Below are positions 52,691 to 64,000 of a DNA stretch of 64,000 bases, piece after piece. The stretch is from positions 27,671,343 to 27,735,342 of the forward strand of contig NC_133156.1 of assembly GCF_040802235.1 (NCBI RefSeq). Reading direction: 5' to 3'. A program made the translations under genes and the position numbers. Within the stretch, counting starts at the first letter, position 1. Each line of letters begins with the position of its first letter. The stretch is from Manis javanica. Taxonomy: Eukaryota; Chordata; Mammalia; Pholidota; Manidae. The notes under the pieces were generated by a model, which was not told where the DNA came from, did not search any database, and saw only the letters and a program-made list of their open reading frames with translations.

Positions 52691-53169
52691 CCCCGGCAGG
52701 CTGGGACTTAGCGCAGTGGGACTGGCCAGGAAGTTGAGAAGGATCCTCCCTGTCCCAGCCTCTGCAGATGGTTGGGAAATAGATGGCAGCAGAGTCTGCT
52801 TCCGAGGGAGCCCAGCAGCTGCGGAGCTTGCAGTAGTCATATATAGATGACCACCAGGTGGCGACATCATTCCAACACACAGCTGCCTGTTGGGACTGGG
52901 AGGTGTCTTAAGTTCTGATTTGGGTTCTGCCACCGTTAGTTCTGGGGCCCTGGGCATACCCCAGTTCTTATGGGCCTCAGTTTCCCAATCTTTACAGACT
53001 GGAGATTGGATCTCAGTAATCTCCAAAGAGCCCTTGCAGCTGAAAAACAATCTATAACAAGGCAGGTGCAGCTACTAAAATTCAAATGCCCCCAAAACCC
53101 AATGTGCTGTTTTCTTCTCTACCCCACTGAAAAAAAAACCACTGCCACCACACACCCCCCCCCCCAGTA
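52691..53169. other. No gene seen; short poly(C) tract
   Basis: Unique-looking DNA with an 11-base C run at about 53155-53165. A weak + MIR scrap lies near 52930-53010 ('gcctcagtttcccaatcttt'). Confidence 0.45.
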
Positions 53170-53500
53170 TAATAGCACTGTCCAAAATAAATATGATATA
53201 CAAGCCACAAAACAGCCATTCAAATTTTCTAGTAGTCATATTAATAAGTGCATGACAAAATATGGCATTAATGGTAACATTTTATTTAACTCAATATATC
53301 CAAAATACTCTCATTTCAAGATAATTATCAATATAAAAATTATCAAGGTATTTCACGTTCTTTTCTGTGCCAAGTCTTTGAAATCCAGTGTGTATTTTAC
53401 ACTTAGAGCACATCTCAATTTGGACTGGCCATGTTTCAAGGCTTTGGCTGCCACATGCAGCCAGTAGCTGCCCTGTTAGACAGCATAGCTCTGGAATATT
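53170..53500. mobile_element. DNA transposon remnant (hAT-like), copy 2
   Basis: Shares its ends with the 26.7-kb copy: 'gcactgtccaaaataaata' on the left, 'agctgccctgttagacagca' on the right, and 'gagcacatctcaatttggac' inside. Confidence 0.7.
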
Positions 53501-53735
53501 AATGGCAAATGTTTATTGATGTAGGCGCTGTGCTGAGTGTTTTACATGCATGATCTCGATTCTCACAAACCCCATGAAGTAGGCAAGATTGTTACCAGAC
53601 TCATTTTATAGATGACGGAACAGGGAGACTGTTTTGGCCAAGATCACACATGGCAAGGAGCGGAAGAATCTAGAATTGAACTTGACAATGTTTGGCTCCA
53701 GGGTCTGGGCTCTTTGTCAATAATTCTACCCTGAT
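53501..53735 (-). mobile_element. MIR SINE, near full length
   Basis: 'aaatgtttattgatgtaggc', 'ttttatagatgacggaacag', 'aagatcacacatggcaagga', 'ggctccagggtctgggctct'. Confidence 0.9.
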
Positions 53736-54119
53736 CGTAGATGTTTAGGATATGCAGTCAAAACAGAGCCCACTGATGGGGGATTCCAAATTCTGGGAAT
53801 GCAAAAGTCTAGCAGCCAATACACAGGCCAGTGAGGGTAGGAGGCAAGACCTTAAACTACCGTCTCCCACCCCAGTTTTATATTTGTCAAGGTCAAGCCG
53901 GGCAAACAACCTGTGATTCTGTCAAGAAGAAATCATGATCTTGGGAAAATCATGTTTGTGTGATGAATAAGCTTGCAAAAAAAATAAACTGGTGTGAGAA
54001 TGTGAAAACTGAGAATTGCAGAACAGCAGGTGAGTGCAGAAAGGGGTAGAATTCCCAGGCATTGGGCTTCGTCTAAGGTGTGCAGGTTACCTGGAGGCAA
54101 GTAGTGGCTCTGCCTCAAG
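53736..54119. other. No gene seen
   Basis: Nothing was recognised beyond a short A run near 53980. Confidence 0.4.
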
Positions 54120-54300
54120 AAAATGATGATGCTGATGCTGTTAATAGCTCAGATTTGTTATGCACTTACCAAACAATGTGACTGTAGCATCTTATTTAAT
54201 CCTCATAATCACACTAGGAAGTAGATACTACTGTCATTACCATTTTACAGATGAGGAAACTGAGGTATGGGATGCTAGTAGGTAGCAGAGACTCAACCAA
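54120..54300 (-). mobile_element. MIR SINE
   Basis: 'atcttatttaatcctcataa', 'ccattttacagatgaggaaa' and 'gtaggtagcagagactcaac'. Confidence 0.9.
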
Positions 54301-54728
54301 AGTGAGAAAGCACATGGGACTAATTTACACTCAAACAGGTGAGAGAGAGCTCCACCAAGAGGGAATGAAAGTCAGGAGCTAAGACCTTAGTGTAATTTGG
54401 GAAGTTTCACTATTTTTCAGACCCAGTGGATGGTGCTGTTGGTGGCAGTGTTTGGGAAATGAGCTGCTAGACTGAGGCAGGAAGTCTGGGGAGCAGGAAA
54501 AAAGAGGGGTCAGGGCGCTGGTTTGGCTGCCTTGGAAGAGAGGCACTAGGGAGGCCTCTTTGTCCTGGCTCCACCCTGCCTGGGCAGGAGGCGGGACATC
54601 AGAGCGACCTCGCTGCGGAGGGTCAGCTTCCTGCAGAAGCACCGTGGCGTTTGCTGTGCCGGAGATAGGCAGGACCCCGCCTCAGCGTCATCAGTCCTCT
54701 ACCTGCTTGCTTCTTTTTTGTGTGTGTT
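54301..54728. other. No gene seen
   Basis: Unique DNA with a mildly GC-rich patch at 54540-54680. No exon was recognised. Confidence 0.4.
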
Positions 54729-58505
<3,777 letters not shown>

Positions 58506-58890
58506 AGTCCTCTTCCTTCTTTCCTCCAAAGTCATTCCTGTCTGCAGACAGACTTGCTTGAACACCACCCCTGTGGCCTCTTCTAGCTGCTGCCCTACCC
58601 CTCTGCTCCCCCTACCATGCTGGCACCAATTTTTTTCCTCCTAGCCACCTCTCAACCCAGTGTGCAGACCTGCTCTTGTCTAGGTCTCTCATGGCCTCCA
58701 TGCTACTGACCAAGTCCAATGGGCATTTCTCAGTCCTCATCTGACTTGTCCTGTCCATGGTATTTGACCAATTAACACTCCCTTTTTCACTCCTTTATTG
58801 GGATGTGGGGTCAAGAACAATGGGAAGATGGCAGAAGGTGTCAGGCAGGGAGGGGTGCTGGGTCTGGTTCATGTTTTTAAATGATGTGTG
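58506..58890 (+). mobile_element. L2 LINE fragment, reverse-transcriptase part
   Basis: 'ccatgctactgaccaagtcc', 'catttctcagtcctcatctg' and 'tatttgaccaattaacactc' resemble the L2/CR1 coding region that specifies the LSAAFDTVDH-type motif, here decayed. It is separated from its likely 3' part at 59.6 kb by the L1 fragment. The last 90 bases are uncertain. Confidence 0.55.
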
Positions 58891-59620
58891 AGGAGGATTT
58901 AAAACTATACTACAAAGCTGCAGTATTCAAAACTGTGTCGTACTGGCACAAATATAGACATATCGATCAATGGAACAGGTTAGAGAGCCTAGAAATAGAC
59001 CCAAGTTTGTAGGTCAGTAAACATATGACAAAGGAGACAAGTATATGCAATGCAGAAGGTGATTCCCATCACCTTCAATAACTGGTGATGGGAAAACTGT
59101 ACAACTACCTGCAAAAGAATGAAACTGGATCACTGCCCTACAGTGCACACAAAAACAAACTTAAAATTGATTTGAGACCTAAACATAAGACCTGAAACCG
59201 TAAAACTTATAGAAGAAAACATAGGCAATGAACTCTTGAACACTGGCATTAGTAATTTTTTCTGGATACGTATCCCCAGGCAAGGGAAACAAAAGCAAAA
59301 ACAGACAAGTGGTACTACATCAAACTAAAAGGCTCATGCACAGCAAAGGACACCATCAACAAAATGAAAAGGCAACCTGCTGTATGGGAGAAGGTATTTG
59401 CAAATGACATATCCAATAAGGGGTTCATAGCCAAAATCTATAAGGAACTCATAAAACTAAAAAACAAAGATAAAACAAATAATCCAATTAAAAAATGGTC
59501 AGAGGACCTGAATACACATTTTTTTCCCAAAAAGACATACAACTAGCCAACAGACAGATGAAAAGATGCTCAACATCGCAAATCATCAGGGAAATGAAAA
59601 TCAATACCCAAGCAGATCTT
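58891..59620 (+). mobile_element. Old L1 ORF2 fragment, truncated at both ends
   Basis: 'aaactatactacaaagctgc', 'gcaaaagaatgaaactggat', 'aggcaagggaaacaaaagca' and 'atccaattaaaaaatggtca' follow the late ORF2 of an older L1 subfamily. It lacks the 3' UTR and A tail. An 11-base inverted repeat lies inside at 59063-59094. Confidence 0.85.
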
Positions 59621-59624
59621 ACCC

Positions 59625-60190
59625 AAGCAGCAGCAAGGCCTGTATGATGCAGCCTGACCTGCCCTTCAACAACATCCAAAACCACTATCTGCCCTGCTCA
59701 CTATGCTCAGATGTACTGCCCTCCTTTCTGTTCCTCAAATGTGGCAAGGACTTCCTGTTTCTATGAATGACATCATCATCTGCATCACCAAGTGGGAAAG
59801 CTTGATGGCATCTTGGTCCTACCTATCTCCATATCCAGTCTGGCCCAAATCCTATGGGCTTTCCTTGTAACATTTACACTGTGTCCTCTGTCCTCCGTGC
59901 TCCCAGCACAGCCTCTCTTCAGGCCTTGCCTCTCCAGCTTGACTTTTTGTCATAGCCTCCTGATTGGTCTCCCTCCCTTTAGCCTCATGCTGTGAGCCAC
60001 AGACCCTTAAGTCCTAACCCTTAAGCTTAACCCCAGCAATTGGTAGTCTGGTCTCTGGTAGATAGCTGACTCCTACACCACCAGAGAATGGGTCTCAGCC
60101 ATCGCCAGGTATTTCTAAATGCCCCTGTATCCTAGTACCTGGCATAGAACTGGTGCACAGATCCTATTTGTTGGATGAATGAATCATAGA
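59625..60190 (+). mobile_element. L2 LINE 3' part
   Basis: 'gttcctcaaatgtggcaagg', 'catagcctcctgattggtct', then the 3' end 'tagtacctggcatagaactg' and 'gttggatgaatgaatc'. Confidence 0.8.
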
Positions 60191-60539
60191 GGAAAAGTCA
60201 GTCAGTCCTGTTTGCTGTGCTAGTTGAGATCACATGTCCAAAGGCCATGCTATTTATCAACCTGCCCATGGCACATGGAAGAAGAGTCCAGGAGTTCCAG
60301 ATCCTGAATTGGTTGTAGAACATCTGACCTTGGCCAAATCAGATCCTCTCCTTGGTCAGTTACCCCTTCAATAAGATGAGGAACAGAGCACCTGGTCTCT
60401 TTTTCCCAGAAACTGTACTATATTCACAGCCTTTTGTTACAAAGTATATCCCCACCCATGTTCTCCTTGGACCTTCCTAGTAGTTCCATGAGGCAGTGGG
60501 GATTATCTGCCCCATAGTACAGATTCGCAATGTAACAGA
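60191..60539. other. No gene seen; MIR scraps
   Basis: Diverged MIR text occurs at about 60290-60400 (+, 'ctgaccttggccaaatcaga') and 60470-60530 (-). Confidence 0.45.
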
Positions 60540-61115
60540 CCAAGCCACCCTTTTAAAACTCAGTTGGAAAGCAGCACTCCTCTGCGTAGAGCCTTCCCAG
60601 GGCTCCCAGTCTCACTCAGAGTAAAAGCCCAAATTGTGACAATGGCTGCAAAATCTGGCCCCATGCCTCTGACCTCATGTCTGATCACTCTCCACCTCAG
60701 TGGCTCTTCTCCAGCCACACTGGCTGCCTGGCTTTTCCTCAGCCATATCAGGCACATCCAAGAAGGGACCTCTGCTGCTGCTGTTCTTCTGCCCAGAACA
60801 CCCTTCCCCGAGACTTGGGCTCGGTAAACTACCTAGCCTTCTTCAAGCCTGTGCTCAAATCTCACCTTGTCATCGATGTTTATCCCCATAACCTATAACC
60901 TGCCTCCGTCCTGCCAGCCCAGCAGCACCTTTCCTTCCTCCCATCTCACTCACTGCTCTCTAACACACAAGGTACTTTCCTACAGTGTAAGCTCCATGAG
61001 GGCAGGAATACCTACCTGTCTGCTTTGTTCATCAGGGTAGGCTGGTCACCTAGGATGAGGCCTTGCTCAAAGCAGATGTGCAGTAAATAATTGTCAAATG
61101 AATGGATGACTAAAT
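60540..61115 (+). mobile_element. L2 LINE 3' part
   Basis: 'ctcactcagagtaaaagccc', 'tctgatcactctccacctca', 'gctccatgagggcaggaata' and an 'atgtgcagtaaataattgtc' end. Confidence 0.88.
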
Positions 61116-61639
61116 GAAAAAAGTAAAGTAAGTACCTGGGGCAGGTACAACAGATATAGAACTGGAGCCCAGCCCTGTTCCTTCTCCACAAAGAAGTCCC
61201 TTTCCAGCCCTGTGTTCACAGCCGAAATTTACTAGGGTCCATGGAGGCCACGTGCAGAAAAGATGGCTGGGCCATGTCGGGTGGTGGACAGGGTTGGCAG
61301 GGGTGCTTCTTCCCTTTTAGGGGCTTGGGGACTAAGGACAAGAAAAAGTTGGACTGAGGTCCCAGGAGACTCCACCTCCTGGCTCAGCCTATTGAACACA
61401 GAAACTCACACCTCTGGGGCCTGGAGTGCTTAGGGAGGGCAGATATCTCAACCTAGACTATCTCAAGGGGGACGTCACAGGAGGAGACTCCAGGAAAGGT
61501 CCAGAGTGGGAGGATAAACATGCTTGAACAAACATGCTTGCAGCTCCTTTCTGTTGAACACGTCCAAATCTCCACACACACAGGCAGGATCCCTAATTCA
61601 GATTTAACAAGTTTGCAAAAAAGAATTATGTCACTGAAC
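61116..61639. other. No gene seen
   Basis: Unique-looking DNA with no repeat or exon recognised. Confidence 0.45.
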
Positions 61640-61835
61640 TACCCAACATTTATTGCACAGTTAGTCTCTATATCAGGCATGAGTGCATTAATTCATCCAA
61701 TTCTCCCAAGAACTCAATGAGGTAGATTCTATTAGTATGCTTATTTTACAGGTGAGGAAACTGAGGCACATAGGAGTTAAGTAATTTGCTAAAAATCACA
61801 CATCTAGCAAGTGGTGGAGCTGGACTTCTGATAGT
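61640..61835 (-). mobile_element. MIR SINE
   Basis: 'cccaacatttattgcacagt', 'attttacaggtgaggaaact', 'gaggcacataggagttaagt', 'tagcaagtggtggagctgga'. One of the clearest copies. Confidence 0.93.
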
Positions 61836-61984
61836 TATTGAGAAAGTTCAACAAAAATTATAACACAGAATATGTGCCTAAGCTGTGAAAGAGCCCGTGG
61901 TCCCCACAAGTGTCAGTGTGACACTGATGGGAATATGTTACCTTAGCAGGTAGCCCAATTCTTGTATAGGAGAAAGCTGGATTG

Positions 61985-63150
61985 CCTTTAATTTTTTTCT
62001 GACCACTTATTATGAAAAATTTCAAATATACATAAAGTTGATCATTCATGTACTACCATCTAGATTTAACTATTGTTAATTTTATCTACCATCTATCTTT
62101 TCTTCTGAATCATATGAAAATAAGTTGCAAACATCGTGTCATACTGCCTCAAAGTACTTTAGTCAGCCTTCAACTCCTAAAAAGAAAAACGTATAGACTC
62201 AAATTCCATGATCACACCTAAGAAAAGCAATAATAATTCATAAATATTATCTCATATTCAGGCCATATTCAAATTTCCTCAGCTTCTTAAAAATATCTTT
62301 TATAGTTCTTTTTCAAACCAGAATCTTATCAAGATTTACAAATGGCATTGGGTTATTACATTTCTTTAACATTTTTTAATATAGAACCCTTTCCACACAC
62401 ACACATTTTGTTCATGTCATTGACTCTTTGATGAATAATAGTCATTGTCTTGAGGACTGTCCTGGATTTGTCTGTTTTCTCATGGTGTTATTTAACTTGT
62501 TCTTCTACTCCTGTGTTTGCTATAAACTGGAATTTAGTTCTAAAGGCAGATTCAGGTTAATTATTTTTTAGCAAAGATACTTCCCAGCTGACGCTGAGTA
62601 TTATACCCCATTAGCAAACACATGACGTCATGGTGTCCCACTCCTGGTGATGCTAACACTTGGTGATGGCAGAACCACACCACTGTCAAGTGCTTTTCCC
62701 TTTGCAACCAGCAAGGACCTTTAGGGTGATACCCTGGTGTGCAGATATCCTATTCTCTTTCAACCTTTCATCTCATGGGCCGGGCATCCATTGGTGGTCC
62801 TTGCCTGAATCAATAATTACACTCAGGTTACAAAAAGGTGATTTTCTAACTCTATCTTTTATTCTATTTTAATTAGCTAGTATTCTTCTATAAAGAAGAG
62901 TTTTTCCTTGTCACCTGGGATTGAACTATAGTTCCTTCTAAAGAGGCAGGGTAAATTATTCTAACTGATGATGGAGTTGTTCCATATTTGGATGGCAGGT
63001 GCCCCTTCAAGTTGGTTCCTGGGTCCTTCTGACAAACCTCAGTAGTCTCTGAGCACTTCTTGCTTTCTGGAAAAAAAAGATGTCCCTGAATCACCTGTAT
63101 TTTCCCTTCCTCAGCCTGGCCATCTGACATTTTGGAGCTGGAACGTAAAT
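61985..63150. mobile_element. Old L1M/HAL1-type LINE remnant
   Basis: 'cttattatgaaaaatttcaa', 'ctttgatgaataatagtcat', 'ctcatggtgttatttaactt', 'gcctgaatcaataattacac', 'ttctataaagaagagttttt' and 'tcctgggtccttctgacaaa' follow each other as in a recurrent old mammalian LINE. The exact subfamily and orientation were not determined. Confidence 0.65.
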
Positions 63151-63799
63151 ACAGGAAGTCTGCCCCAGTGCTTTTGTTCGACACTCATGTCATACTGCAG
63201 GGGCCAGTCCCAGCTCTGTATGACCTTTCTGCATATACTCGAGCCAGTTCCTCTCCCGTCTCTGAGCCAGATTCTTCATATGAACAGTGGGGGAGCTGAA
63301 ACCTGCCTTAGCCCTGTGTCACTTACGGGTGTGTCAGACACCAGGCTTTCGGGCTTCCTGGCCTCTGCCTCCTCTCCCATACTGGGAGCGCAGGTAGGAC
63401 AGGGCTCCTCCGCAGGCAGTGGGACTTGTGTGACCACTGGGGCCTCTTACTTACCTCTTACTCAGTGAGGAGAGATGGAGGGAACCCTCAGGCAGCCCAC
63501 CCTTAGAAACTCAATCTTGGCACCCACCTGCCAGGCTGGAATTAGTCTCTAGTCTCCTGGGGGCAAGGACAGGATGACCTCTGGGGTCATGTCAGCCTTG
63601 ACCTAAAGTTACTTCATAAGGAAAAGCCTTTGGACTGCCATTTTATTATCACAGTCAGTTTAGAATTGTCTTTGAGACATTTTTTTCTTCACTTTAAATT
63701 TAGCCTAACTTTGTATCAAAAGTTATAAATCTGCATATTAAAAGGATCAAATACTTGTATAAGGCTTGATATGAAAAATAGCAGTTCCTTGCCTTCCTC
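63151..63799. other. No gene seen; MIR fragment at 63205-63305
   Basis: A + MIR fragment ('ccagtcccagctctgtatga', 'attcttcatatgaacagtgg') is followed by unique DNA. I looked for a CD74 first exon here and did not find one. Confidence 0.5.
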
Positions 63800-64000
63800 T
63801 TCACACTGTTAACTGACAGACACTAGCACAGGGTTCTTGGTCCTTGTCTTCTTTGCTTATTAAAAGAATTGAACACTGAGACTTAGGAGTATGCAAGCAA
63901 GCAGTGCACTTTATTAGAGAATGGAGAAACAGAAACACCTTGATAGAGCAAGGTGGGCTGCTCAAGAAAGAGTAAGCCCTGAGAAGAATTAGGGTGGCTC
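63800..64000 (-). repeat. Possible LTR/ERV-related edge
   Basis: 'agcagtgcactttattagag' and 'aatggagaaacagaaacacc' look like the reverse of an LTR or ERV poly(A)-region segment that continues past the window. Weak. Confidence 0.3.

Overview
This is vertebrate, specifically placental-mammal, nuclear DNA. It has one spliced gene with GT-AG introns, two CpG islands, and dense old mammalian repeats (MIR, L2, MER5-type DNA transposons, L1). I see no Alu, B1/B2, BovB/Bov-tA or carnivore CAN-SINE copies. The youngest insertions are all L1 copies with a distinctive 3' untranslated region. That points to a laurasiatherian with little SINE activity; a pangolin is my best guess, held with low confidence.

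The only protein-coding gene I can support is RPS14 (40S ribosomal protein uS11) on the + strand. It has a 5'-TOP promoter at about 41.41 kb, a non-coding exon 1, and coding exons 2-5 at 43,854-46,974 that splice into an intact 151-residue protein, with a poly(A) signal at 47,002. In mammals RPS14 lies between CD74 (downstream, same strand) and NDST1 (upstream, divergent). The CpG island at about 17.5-18.8 kb is therefore most simply an NDST1 promoter firing leftwards. On that reading, 1-17.5 kb is a 5' NDST1 intron, 18.8-41 kb is the intergenic interval, and 47-64 kb is the spacer before CD74. No coding exon of NDST1 or CD74 was found here.

Layout: 1-17.5 kb is a MIR/L2-rich stretch with a (CA)n compound satellite at its left end. 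17.5-18.8 kb is the CpG island. 18.8-41 kb is intergenic, with long L2 copies, an LTR-like segment, L1 fragments and a candidate homeodomain-site cluster near 31.6 kb. 41.0-47.0 kb is RPS14. 47-54.7 kb carries mixed old repeats. 54.7-58.5 kb is a long 5'-truncated L1 with a second L1 nested in it. 58.5-64 kb holds L2, L1 and old LINE remnants.

I found no undescribed gene system. The most noteworthy signals are small structural events: a perfect 18-bp hairpin inside a MER5A copy, a quasi-palindrome in an L1, a dispersed 43-bp duplication, three L1 insertions with readable target-site duplications, and a bidirectional-looking layout at both CpG islands. Long open frames elsewhere are repeat or CpG-island shadows.
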